A stretch of DNA of 6,032 bases from an uncultured Erysipelotrichaceae bacterium (GCA_902795675.1 CADBLZ010000019.1:1-6032); one strand, 5' to 3'. Numbered from the stretch's first letter, positions 1-5,679 are shown. Program-made: numbers and translations. Notes: generated by a model from the sequence alone, not told the origin.

Positions 1-1
1 A

Positions 2-694
2 CATAATAAATGGTCTGGTAAGTATATTGGTTATTTTCAGGCTAGAACTAATACATATGCTCCAGTTTCTGTTTTAAAGGAGAAATATGAAACTATTTTA
101 GGATTGGATGATGTTGTTGGGCTTAGTATCGCTACTCGTCCTGATTCTATAAGCGATGAATGTTTAGATTATTTAGCTGAGCTTAATAAGAGAACTTTTT
201 TAACTGTTGAATTAGGTTTACAAAGTATTCATGAGTCTACTAATAAATTAATTAATCGTTGTCATACTTTAGATTGTTTTGTTGATATGGTTAATAAGTT
301 ACGTGAGCGTAATATTAATGTAGTTGTTCATATTATTAATGGTCTTCCTTATGAGACTCATGATATGATGATTGATACTATTAAGTTTATTAATAAGTTA
401 GATATTCAAGGTGTTAAAATACATATGCTTCATATTGTTCGTGATACTGATTTGGCTAAGATGTATATGGATAAACCTTTTCATGTTTTAACTCGTGATG
501 AGTATGTTAATATTGTTTGTGATCAATTGGAGTTATTAAGACCTGAGATTGTTATTAATAGAATTACAGGAGATCCTAAAAAAGAAGATTTAATTGAGCC
601 TCAATGGTTATTAAGAAAAGTTGCTCTACTAGATGATATTGATAAAGAAATGGTTCGAAGAGATGTTTACCAAGGAGACAAAATAAAAGAATGA
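2..694 (+). CDS. TIGR01212 (YhcC/YtqA-type) radical SAM protein, 3' part
   Basis: The reading frame is open from the left edge (codons start at base 2), giving 230 residues and a TGA stop at 692-694; the start lies outside the window. A TTG at 104 is internal, because residues upstream of it still match the family. Seen: GYFQARTNTYAP near residues 10-21, then VVGLSIATRPDSI, VELGLQSIHESTNKLINR and GVKIHMLHIVRDTDLAKMY, all signature stretches of the YhcC/TIGR01212 radical SAM family. The C-terminal LLRKVALLDDIDKEM is also typical. The CxxxCxxC loop that binds the [4Fe-4S] cluster should lie in the missing first quarter (members are about 300 residues). Family knowledge: these are S-adenosylmethionine-dependent radical enzymes of unsettled cytosolic function, often placed beside a methyltransferase gene in Bacilli (YtqB). 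No such partner follows here; the next gene is convergent, with stops 3 bp apart. Confidence in family is high, in precise function low. Confidence 0.93.
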   Translation, partial: HNKWSGKYIGYFQARTNTYAPVSVLKEKYETILGLDDVVGLSIATRPDSISDECLDYLAELNKRTFLTVELGLQSIHESTNKLINRCHTLDCFVDMVNKLRERNINVVVHIINGLPYETHDMMIDTIKFINKLDIQGVKIHMLHIVRDTDLAKMYMDKPFHVLTRDEYVNIVCDQLELLRPEIVINRITGDPKKEDLIEPQWLLRKVALLDDIDKEMVRRDVYQGDKIKE

Positions 695-713
695 TTATTA
701 ATCATTCTTTTTT
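685..713. terminator. Bidirectional terminator shared by two convergent genes
   Basis: An 11-bp perfect stem (685-695 with 701-711) closes a 5-nt loop (696-700). On the + strand it runs into TTTTTT (708-713). On the - strand it is followed by TTTT, A, TTT. The TGA stop of the radical SAM gene (692-694) lies in the left arm, and the TAA stop of the opposing DUF5662-like gene (698-700) lies in the loop, so one hairpin ends both transcripts. Confidence 0.85.
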
Positions 714-1648
714 ATTAGTTTATAAGTCTCTGTACAATCAGTTTCTTTTATTTTATCAAAACCTAATGCATTAAGTGTTTCATGAGGTTCATTGAAACCT
801 TTATTTATTTGATATAGGAGTGCACTTAATGGCGTTTCACCTACCATCTTAGATAAGGCTTCATAAGTGTAACCACAACCAATATATTCACGGTATATAT
901 TACAATCAATATAACCGTTACCTTTAATTGCTATATAACCTATTGGAGTAGAATCAATTAAGACTTTATAAACAATTGTAGCAAAGTCTGAATGGTTTAC
1001 TTTTCTTAAGGTTAAACGTTCTGTTTTATATTCGTTTTTGTATGTTGAATCATCAAAGTGCTCTAACATTTTTAGTGTTGAATCTTTGAAGTTGAATTGA
1101 TGAGGTATTTGGATCTCACCTATTTTATGATAATCATCATCTTTAGTTTGTTCTACTAAGATAGTTGCATATCTTTTTAACATACGATAATGATTTTCAT
1201 CGAAATGGAAACGAATTCGTTGTTGAGCTTCAAGATATTCTAGTAGATTGGTTTTAAATTGTTTTGAACGCGCATGACAATCACAAGCCATTTCCATGAT
1301 ATCTAGTTCACTCATATCGTTAGGATCTTGATAGTATTCTGGATGATGGCTATTATGTTTCCAATGTTCACATATAGCTTCTCTTTCGATATCAGATAGT
1401 TCATGGTTTATATCTTGCATATAACCCATGTTATCTGAGATAGATGCAAGTAATAAGAACTCTTTGGTATTTTGTATTTTAGATATATCATGAATACAAC
1501 ATCTACCAATAAGACGTAGTGCATCTACACTTCTTTCATGGAAGATAAGATAGTTAGCTAGATATTCCCCACTACGCATTACATAGGAACGATGTAATAA
1601 TATATCATTAATTTCAGTTGTTATTTTTACAATACTTATATTTGCCAT
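698..1648 (-). CDS. DUF5662-like protein fused to a compact GNAT-like domain
   Basis: A 316-residue protein. The ATG at 1646-1648 is preceded by AAGGAAGGTG (1651-1660), a good ribosome binding site. Residues 1-175 resemble DUF5662: an HD pair followed by SK (H53, D54, K57), then a His-rich stretch WKHNSHHPEYY (96-106) and a helix MSELDIMEMACD (112-123) with D116, E119 and D123. These look like a helical metal-binding, HD-like arrangement. Residues 207-316 resemble a GNAT acetyltransferase of the RimJ/Acetyltransf_3 type: TERLTLRK (209-216), an IGYIAI strand (236-241), a G-x-G acetyl-CoA loop in IGCGYTYEAL (256-265) and the terminal LGF (295-297). The GNAT part is short (about 110 residues against 140-170) because the helices normally lying between the first strand and the IGYI strand are nearly gone. 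Both domain calls are made from memory of motifs; substrates are unknown. It appears to be transcribed alone, with its own promoter and terminator. Confidence 0.72.
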   Translation of the reverse strand: MANISIVKITTEINDILLHRSYVMRSGEYLANYLIFHERSVDALRLIGRCCIHDISKIQNTKEFLLLASISDNMGYMQDINHELSDIEREAICEHWKHNSHHPEYYQDPNDMSELDIMEMACDCHARSKQFKTNLLEYLEAQQRIRFHFDENHYRMLKRYATILVEQTKDDDYHKIGEIQIPHQFNFKDSTLKMLEHFDDSTYKNEYKTERLTLRKVNHSDFATIVYKVLIDSTPIGYIAIKGNGYIDCNIYREYIGCGYTYEALSKMVGETPLSALLYQINKGFNEPHETLNALGFDKIKETDCTETYKLIKKND

Positions 1649-1677
1649 ATTGCACCTTCCTTTGCGGAATAATTAAT

Positions 1678-1705
1678 ATCATATCACAATTAAAAAAAAG
1701 GTCAA
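1678..1705 (-). promoter_or_regulatory. Sigma-A-type promoter of the DUF5662-like gene
   Basis: On the minus strand TTGACC (1700-1705) is followed, after 16 bp, by TATGAT (1678-1683). The expected start is near 1671, leaving a leader of about 22 nt that carries the ribosome binding site at 1651-1660. The -35 box lies inside the 3' arm of the terminator of the upstream LCP gene. Confidence 0.65.
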
Positions 1706-1720
1706 TTATTGACCTTTTTT
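1692..1720 (-). terminator. Rho-independent terminator of the LCP gene
   Basis: A 12-bp perfect stem (1694-1705 with 1709-1720) closes a 3-nt loop. In the minus-strand transcript it starts within the TAA stop (1719-1721) and ends in a run of eight U (1692-1699). Its 3' arm also contains the -35 hexamer of the next gene. Confidence 0.88.
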
Positions 1721-4190
1721 AAGACATCATAGCTTGAATATTTTTTTTAGCTTCTTCGATAGTAGATTCATCAGGAATCATTATCCAGTCTTGAACTTTA
1801 TTACTTTGATATACGAATCCTTGAGTATCTTGTCCATCAACTGATTGTTTTTCTACTGTCCATTTAGCACCATCGATTGTTACTTCTGCTAAGCTAGTTA
1901 TTTTTTCACGTGGAATATTAGTTGTATATAAACCACTAATTGAATCTAGAACTTTGTTGTAGTTAGATAATGTATTAAATGAAGCTACTTTTTTAAGAAT
2001 AGATTCCATAATATTTTGAACATTCTTTTGACGTTGACGATCTCTTCCTGGGAAGGCGTTACGTTCTCTAGCTACTGTTAATGTTTCTAGACCATTAAGT
2101 TTTTGACAACCAGCTTTAACATATAGTTTGCTACCTTTTGTATCATCATATGTATCAATAACTACAGCATGAGTTGTTGTATAAGCAACATCACTACAGT
2201 ATTCTATTCCACCTAATGTATCAACTACTTTGACAAGTGATTCATCTGTTACTTTAACGCTGTAGTTAATATCGATATCGAAAGCTTCAGCAATAGCATT
2301 TTGTGTATTTAGTTCGCCATATGTACCCATGAATGATAATTTATCTCTATTTGGATATCCAGGAACTTGTAAGTAGTAATCACGAGGAATACTTGTTAGT
2401 AATATTTTGTGTTTTGTTTCGTTAATTGTAATAATCATGTTGAAATCAGTAAATTTAGCGAAGTCTTGACCACTTACATAGATGTTATAACTATTAGACG
2501 CTTCGATTGGTTGAGTTTCAGTTTTTACTTCGATTTCAAACGTTTTTAGTATTTGAATATTATCTGCATTGATTTCTTTATCTAGTTCAATGATTGTTTC
2601 ATACATACTCTTTTCAACTAGAGCTAGTTTAATAGAGTTAGTACTAACATCTGATATTAAAGCACTAATATCATCATAAGATACTATGTTAAAATCATAG
2701 TTACTTAGGTATGTTAATGCTTTATCTAAGTTAACAGTGTTTTTGTATGTATTTAAGTCACCAAATAGATTCTTGTCATCATAACCATTTTCTTTGTTAG
2801 AAATAATATAATATGTTGATGTAGATGTTATGAAACGTGAACCAAAACTACTATTTAAAAATTTATTAGTATGGTGAACATAGTATGAACCTAAGATTGA
2901 GACACCAATTAGTAATGTTAGAAGAATGAAACCTATAGTTTTAATAAATTTGTTTCTTCTCATTACTAAGAATATGAATAGTAATTCTAATACTATATAG
3001 ATACCACATGCTATCATTATACGATTACTCTTAATTCCTAAACCATGAATTGAGAATAATAAGAATGCTACTGGAATTAGTGATAGTAATGAATATACGA
3101 TACTAATTATTTGTGGTTTCTTTTTATTTGTTTTTTCTTCTTTTGGTTCTTTTACTTTTTCTTCTTTAGCTTTTTTAAGATGAGGTTTTTCTATTTCTCT
3201 TCTTAATGCTTCTAGATCTTGTGTATCTACTTTAACAGATGTATCAGATAGCTCTTTAACATCATCAATATCTTCTTGATCAAATTCTCTAGTTTCAGTG
3301 AATTCTGGTTTTTTATCTTCTTCGATATTGATTATTGGTATTTCAACTTTTTTAGCATTTTCTTTAGGCTCAGTATCAACTTTATTAATAGATACTTCAT
3401 CTAAGTCTGCTAAGATATCAGAATAGTCATCTAAAGCTGATTTAGTAACTTCATCTAATGGTTTAGATTCTTCTTCTAGTTCTTTACTAACTGATTCTTT
3501 TTCAGCATCATTAAGTTCTTTTAAGATATCATTAATTTCAACTGTGTCTAGAGTTACTTTTGTATTATCTTCTTCTTTTGGTGCTTCTTCATTCTCTAAT
3601 TTTGGAAGTTCAATTGGAGCTTCTTTAACAGTTTTTCTTGTAGTCTTTGCAGGAGTTGCCTTTTTAGGCATTTCGATTTCTTGAGGTTTAGTAACAGGTT
3701 TTACTTCCTCTTCTACTTTTTTCTTTTCAACTAAAGGTACACTTATATCCTTAGTTACTTTTTCTTTATAATCTCTTTTATATTTTTTAACAGCTTTTAA
3801 ATCTTTTAATTGATTTTGAATTACCTCAGAGTTTTTTGCTTCTTGTTCCTCTTCTGTTAATACTGGAACTTTTTTAACAGGACGACGAGTAACAACTTCT
3901 TTAACAAATGTTTTATCTTTTGGAGATTCAACTGCTATTTTTGGTTCATTTTTTTCAACGACTTTTGGAGCAACTACTTCAGGATTCTTTTTAGGTACTC
4001 TTTGAGCAGTAGATGGAGAACCAACTTTGATTTTACTAACAGATAAATCTTTAGTTGTTGTTTTCTTGTTACTACCTTTTGTTTTTGTACCCAATTTATT
4101 CTTTGCTTTAGATACTTTTGTAGTTTTATTTGTATTTAGTTTTAAACTTGATTGTGCACTCTTCTTATAGAAGCTTTTACTTTTTGCCAT
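1719..4190 (-). CDS. LytR-CpsA-Psr (LCP) family protein with long charged cytoplasmic tail
   Basis: An 823-residue membrane protein. LCP enzymes transfer undecaprenyl-linked glycopolymers (teichoic acids, capsule) to peptidoglycan outside the membrane. I start it at the ATG 4188-4190, because GGAGGT (4200-4205) lies 9 nt upstream; an in-frame GTG at 4220 would overlap that site. Residues 1-360 are low-complexity: basic (1-110), mixed, acidic (about 195-335), then a basic patch before the membrane. Three membrane segments follow (about 361-384, 390-411, 416-438), placing the C-terminus outside. Residues 440-560 look like the solute-binding-protein-like insert common in three-segment LCPs. The catalytic domain (about 568-765) has SGQD (573-576), TDFNM (581-585), SIPRDYYLQVPG (600-611), DTLGGI (657-662), an ARER (707-710) and GRDRQR (715-720). 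The Arg usual in the R-S-D motif is not obvious (F580). It is flanked by its own terminator and a weak promoter. The family is certain; the polymer attached is unknown. Confidence 0.93.
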   Translation of the reverse strand: MAKSKSFYKKSAQSSLKLNTNKTTKVSKAKNKLGTKTKGSNKKTTTKDLSVSKIKVGSPSTAQRVPKKNPEVVAPKVVEKNEPKIAVESPKDKTFVKEVVTRRPVKKVPVLTEEEQEAKNSEVIQNQLKDLKAVKKYKRDYKEKVTKDISVPLVEKKKVEEEVKPVTKPQEIEMPKKATPAKTTRKTVKEAPIELPKLENEEAPKEEDNTKVTLDTVEINDILKELNDAEKESVSKELEEESKPLDEVTKSALDDYSDILADLDEVSINKVDTEPKENAKKVEIPIINIEEDKKPEFTETREFDQEDIDDVKELSDTSVKVDTQDLEALRREIEKPHLKKAKEEKVKEPKEEKTNKKKPQIISIVYSLLSLIPVAFLLFSIHGLGIKSNRIMIACGIYIVLELLFIFLVMRRNKFIKTIGFILLTLLIGVSILGSYYVHHTNKFLNSSFGSRFITSTSTYYIISNKENGYDDKNLFGDLNTYKNTVNLDKALTYLSNYDFNIVSYDDISALISDVSTNSIKLALVEKSMYETIIELDKEINADNIQILKTFEIEVKTETQPIEASNSYNIYVSGQDFAKFTDFNMIITINETKHKILLTSIPRDYYLQVPGYPNRDKLSFMGTYGELNTQNAIAEAFDIDINYSVKVTDESLVKVVDTLGGIEYCSDVAYTTTHAVVIDTYDDTKGSKLYVKAGCQKLNGLETLTVARERNAFPGRDRQRQKNVQNIMESILKKVASFNTLSNYNKVLDSISGLYTTNIPREKITSLAEVTIDGAKWTVEKQSVDGQDTQGFVYQSNKVQDWIMIPDESTIEEAKKNIQAMMS

Positions 4191-4199
4191 TTCGAAACT

Positions 4200-4205
4200 A
4201 CCTCC
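4200..4205 (-). promoter_or_regulatory. Ribosome binding site that fixes the LCP start
   Basis: GGAGGT on the minus strand lies 9 nt upstream of the ATG at 4188-4190. The longer reading frame, from a GTG at 4218-4220, would translate this site as Gly-Gly and has no comparable site of its own, so the downstream ATG is preferred. Confidence 0.75.
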
Positions 4206-4223
4206 AAATTTTAACCCCACAAT

Positions 4224-4239
4224 ATCATATATAATTATA
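4224..4239 (-). promoter_or_regulatory. Possible promoter region of the LCP gene
   Basis: Two -10-like hexamers are seen on the minus strand, TATAAT (4234-4239) and TATGAT (4224-4229), inside a very AT-rich stretch 35-50 bp upstream of the ATG. No convincing -35 hexamer sits at 16-18 bp from either, so the promoter may be weak or activator-dependent. Such hexamers are expected by chance in this composition, hence the low confidence. Confidence 0.35.
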
Positions 4240-4272
4240 TAACATTAAGGCTTAAAAGACCAGTAAAAGAAG

Positions 4273-4313
4273 AAAAAAAGAAAGAATTAAACGATAACTC
4301 TTTCTCTTTTTTT
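4273..4313 (-). terminator. Weak terminator-like hairpin after the 162-residue gene
   Basis: On the minus strand an A-rich arm (about 4299-4313, inside the last codons) can pair imperfectly with a T-rich arm ending in TTTTTTT (4273-4279), across a loop that includes the TAA stop (4287-4289). The stem is almost all A-U with a bulge or wobble. It is therefore much weaker than the other terminators here, and some read-through into the LCP gene is plausible. Confidence 0.4.
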
Positions 4314-4775
4314 ATCTGATGCATTTAACATTTTTTCTAATTCTTCGTAATGAGATATTATTTCTTCAATTGTATATGTTGTATATACTTTTATAGGTTT
4401 CTCAATTTGTTTTGTCTTTTTAAAAGATATCATATGTTTTAATACACGACCATTAAATGTATAATGGTCTTCGATTGTTGGCACTTCTTTATTTTGTGTT
4501 ATAAATGTAAGGTTTCCAGTGGTTAAGTTATTAACCCCTAGTAAGTCATTACTGTTATATCTATGGATACTGATTGGTGATGTTGGATCAACGTTTTCTA
4601 GTAAGTATCCATATGTTGCTAATTCACTAACACATTCGTCATAACCTTCTGGTGTTATATGATTTATTTGAATATCTTCTCCTAATTCAGTTAAGGCTTC
4701 AATAAATTCATAAAAGTCGATGTTTTCTTCTATATAATCCATTCTACGTGCTCTATCAGTTACAATTAAGTTCAT
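4287..4775 (-). CDS. Hypothetical protein, 162 residues
   Basis: I do not recognise this protein. It begins at the ATG 4773-4775 with AAGGAG (4783-4788) 7 nt upstream, a good ribosome binding site. It has no signal peptide or membrane segment, so it is probably cytosolic. The first 65 residues look helical and acidic, with alternating aromatic and acidic positions (YIEENIDFYEFIEALTEL, residues 14-31). The middle (66-118) looks beta-rich, with a polar turn-rich stretch (NSNDLLGVNNLTTGN, 74-88). Residues 133-151 (TYTIEEIISHYEELEKMLN) form a likely amphipathic or coiled-coil helix, and the tail is strongly basic (DKKRER, 154-159). The gene has its own extended -10 promoter and lies 97 bp upstream of the LCP start. 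The weak terminator leaves open partial co-transcription with the LCP gene. Coding status is supported by ribosome binding site, length and codon use similar to its neighbours. Confidence 0.75.
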   Translation of the reverse strand: MNLIVTDRARRMDYIEENIDFYEFIEALTELGEDIQINHITPEGYDECVSELATYGYLLENVDPTSPISIHRYNSNDLLGVNNLTTGNLTFITQNKEVPTIEDHYTFNGRVLKHMISFKKTKQIEKPIKVYTTYTIEEIISHYEELEKMLNASDKKRERVIV

Positions 4776-4804
4776 GTTTGTTCTCCTTACTTCTTAAATT
4801 CATT

Positions 4805-4813
4805 ATTTTAGCA
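4805..4813 (-). promoter_or_regulatory. Extended -10 promoter of the 162-residue gene
   Basis: On the minus strand TGC (4811-4813) directly precedes TAAAAT (4805-4810), an extended -10 element, with only T-rich sequence at the -35 position. The predicted start near 4798 gives a leader of about 23 nt that contains the AAGGAG site. The element lies just past the terminator of the upstream 110-residue gene. Confidence 0.45.
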
Positions 4814-4825
4814 TATTATTATTTC

Positions 4826-4854
4826 AAAAAAAAGAACAATTATGAGATTGTTCT
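4826..4854 (-). terminator. Rho-independent terminator of the 110-residue gene
   Basis: An 8-bp perfect stem (4833-4840 with 4847-4854) closes a 6-nt loop and is followed in the minus-strand transcript by eight T (4826-4833). The stem begins in the last coding codons (Arg-Thr-Ile) and the TAA stop (4840-4842) falls at the loop/3' arm, so the terminator is embedded in the gene end. Confidence 0.8.
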
Positions 4855-5172
4855 ATATTTGATTTTTTTAGCTTTGATAACAATTGGTTCATCATTATCA
4901 TAAAGATAAAAATCTATAGTGTCATTAGTAAATGAAAAGTTAATATCATATGTTTCATTAACACTATCATAAATAATTCTATAATCGATTAAATCGTAAA
5001 ATACTAGTTCTATTTCTATACCATTTTGAACTAGTGTTAGTGATATGTATTCATCATTATCATTGTAATAAGGATAAACATGAATTTCTTTAATATAAGA
5101 ACCAATAAGGTTGTTATAAGTAGATTTGAATAAGTTAATTGCATCAAGGTTATTTAAGTCTACATAATTCAT
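4840..5172 (-). CDS. Hypothetical acidic protein, 110 residues
   Basis: I do not recognise this protein. The ATG at 5170-5172 is preferred: AAAAAGGTG (5179-5187) stands 6 nt upstream, whereas the in-frame GTG at 5181 is part of that site. The protein starts MNYVDLNNLDAINLF, which looks like a helix. It then becomes a run of short beta strands rich in Tyr, Asp, Asn and Ile (for example YISLTLVQNGIEIELVFYD, and later DINFSFTNDTIDFYLYD). It ends with a basic strand, VIKAKKIKYR (97-106). It has no Cys, no signal peptide and no membrane segment. The alternating strand pattern suggests a small all-beta, possibly ligand- or partner-binding cytosolic domain; that is inference. It is divergent from the MraZ-like regulator gene, sharing a 94-bp promoter region, which makes it a plausible target of that regulator. 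Confidence 0.75.
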   Translation of the reverse strand: MNYVDLNNLDAINLFKSTYNNLIGSYIKEIHVYPYYNDNDEYISLTLVQNGIEIELVFYDLIDYRIIYDSVNETYDINFSFTNDTIDFYLYDNDEPIVIKAKKIKYRTIS

Positions 5173-5178
5173 TATTAT

Positions 5179-5187
5179 CACCTTTTT
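5179..5187 (-). promoter_or_regulatory. Ribosome binding site that fixes the 110-residue start
   Basis: AAAAAGGTG on the minus strand is 6 nt upstream of the ATG at 5170-5172. It overlaps the GTG (5179-5181) that would otherwise extend the frame by three codons, so the ATG is the better start. Confidence 0.65.
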
Positions 5188-5193
5188 AATTAT

Positions 5194-5199
5194 ATCATA
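5194..5199 (-). promoter_or_regulatory. Possible -10 box of the 110-residue gene
   Basis: TATGAT on the minus strand would start transcription near 5187, leaving a leader of about 15 nt that just keeps the ribosome binding site. An overlapping TGA-TATAAT (5189-5197) would begin inside that site and is less suitable. No clear -35 is visible. The region upstream of this box runs into the -35 of the divergent MraZ-like gene. Confidence 0.4.
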
Positions 5200-5212
5200 G
5201 GTCGTTCTAAAA

Positions 5213-5241
5213 TTGACTATTTATGTTTATAAATATATACT
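5213..5241 (+). promoter_or_regulatory. Strong sigma-A promoter of the MraZ-like gene
   Basis: TTGACT (5213-5218) and TATACT (5236-5241) are separated by exactly 17 bp, the best promoter match in the window. The predicted start is near 5248, giving a leader of about 19 nt. It shows that the TTG at 5213 and the ATG at 5243, both in frame with the gene, are not its start codons. Confidence 0.75.
5218..5235. promoter_or_regulatory. Perfect dyad filling the promoter spacer (possible operator)
   Basis: TATTTAT (5218-5224) and ATAAATA (5229-5235) are perfect inverted 7-bp arms around GTTT. The dyad covers almost exactly the spacer between -35 and -10 of the MraZ-like gene and abuts the divergent promoter. 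This is where a repressor would block both. The arms are pure A/T, so chance occurrence is a real possibility. Confidence 0.35.
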
Positions 5242-5266
5242 AATGCACATAAATGGGTGGTTGAGG

Positions 5267-5650
5267 ATGTTTGGTGAAGATATTATTACAGGAAGCTCAA
5301 TAGTTAAGATAGATAGTAAAAGAAGATTAAGATTACCAGCATTTACAAAAGTAGATGTTGGTGAACAAGTTATTATCGCAAGAGATACTAATATGAAAGA
5401 CTTAATTGTTTATCGTTTTGATTTATACGAGAAGCTCTTAGAAAGAATTATGGAAAAATATAATACTTCTTATGGTATTGGTCATAAGTTAGCAATGTTC
5501 TATGCTGGTCAAGCTTTTGATTTAACAGTTGATAAGCATAAATCAATTGTAATTCCTAAATGTATTTCATATGATAAGTTAGGTTTTGATAAAGGTGAAG
5601 ATATTTTAGTAACCGGTGAAGATTATCATGTTACTTTAAAAAGAATATAA
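5267..5650 (+). CDS. MraZ-like (SpoVT/AbrB-fold) transcriptional regulator
   Basis: A 127-residue protein starting at the ATG 5267-5269, chosen because it begins MFGED as MraZ proteins do, lies downstream of the promoter, and has a modest GGTGG (5256-5260) 6 nt before it. Two tandem MraZ half-domains are visible. The first has IDSKRRLRLP (residues 15-24), matching the family DxKGRLxxP motif. The second has FYAGQAFDLTVD then KHKSIVIP (78-97), matching FFSGAxExxxDxxGRixIP. Length is near the usual 140. In family members two swapped-hairpin half-domains bind DNA as ring oligomers, and classical MraZ regulates the dcw division and cell-wall operon. Here the gene stands alone, not followed by mraW or ftsL, so it is more likely a diverged paralogue with other targets. 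The loop glycines are replaced (R19, K92), and the second loop Arg is Ser (S93). A related AbrB-type transition-state regulator is the alternative, but the two-repeat layout favours MraZ. Confidence 0.8.
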   Translation: MFGEDIITGSSIVKIDSKRRLRLPAFTKVDVGEQVIIARDTNMKDLIVYRFDLYEKLLERIMEKYNTSYGIGHKLAMFYAGQAFDLTVDKHKSIVIPKCISYDKLGFDKGEDILVTGEDYHVTLKRI

Positions 5651-5678
5651 AAAATAGTACTTTATAAGTACTATTTTT
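5649..5678. terminator. Bidirectional terminator between the MraZ-like gene and tyrS
   Basis: A 13-bp perfect stem (5650-5662 with 5666-5678) closes a 3-nt loop. The + transcript ends in TTTTT (5674-5678), and the - transcript ends in TTTTTT (5649-5654). The hairpin starts at the last base of the MraZ-like stop and ends one base from the tyrS stop (5680-5682), so it serves both convergent genes. Confidence 0.87.
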
Positions 5679-5679
5679 A

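Noticed and set aside
692..718. Possible TGA-as-Trp recoding (Mollicutes-like code)
   Set aside because: Trp is encoded by TGG in several genes here, and reading through the TGA at 692 adds only about eight residues within a terminator hairpin, so TGA is a stop.
3111..4190. Lys/Glu-rich tail as a separate gene or a frameshifted fusion
   Set aside because: The frame is continuous into the membrane segments, with no internal ribosome binding site and start near 3111, and the only good translation signals are at 4188-4205.
5003..5035. 8-bp inverted repeat ACTAGTTC/GAACTAGT with a 17-nt spacer
   Set aside because: It is inside the 110-residue coding region, has a long spacer and no T-run. It partly reflects repeated Leu-Val codons, so it is best explained by chance.
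5251..5276. TGGG/GTGG-like words around the MraZ-like start, as possible MraZ boxes
   Set aside because: Known MraZ operators are regularly spaced direct repeats. Here only one good TGGG is present and the rest are degenerate, overlapping the ribosome binding site and first codons.
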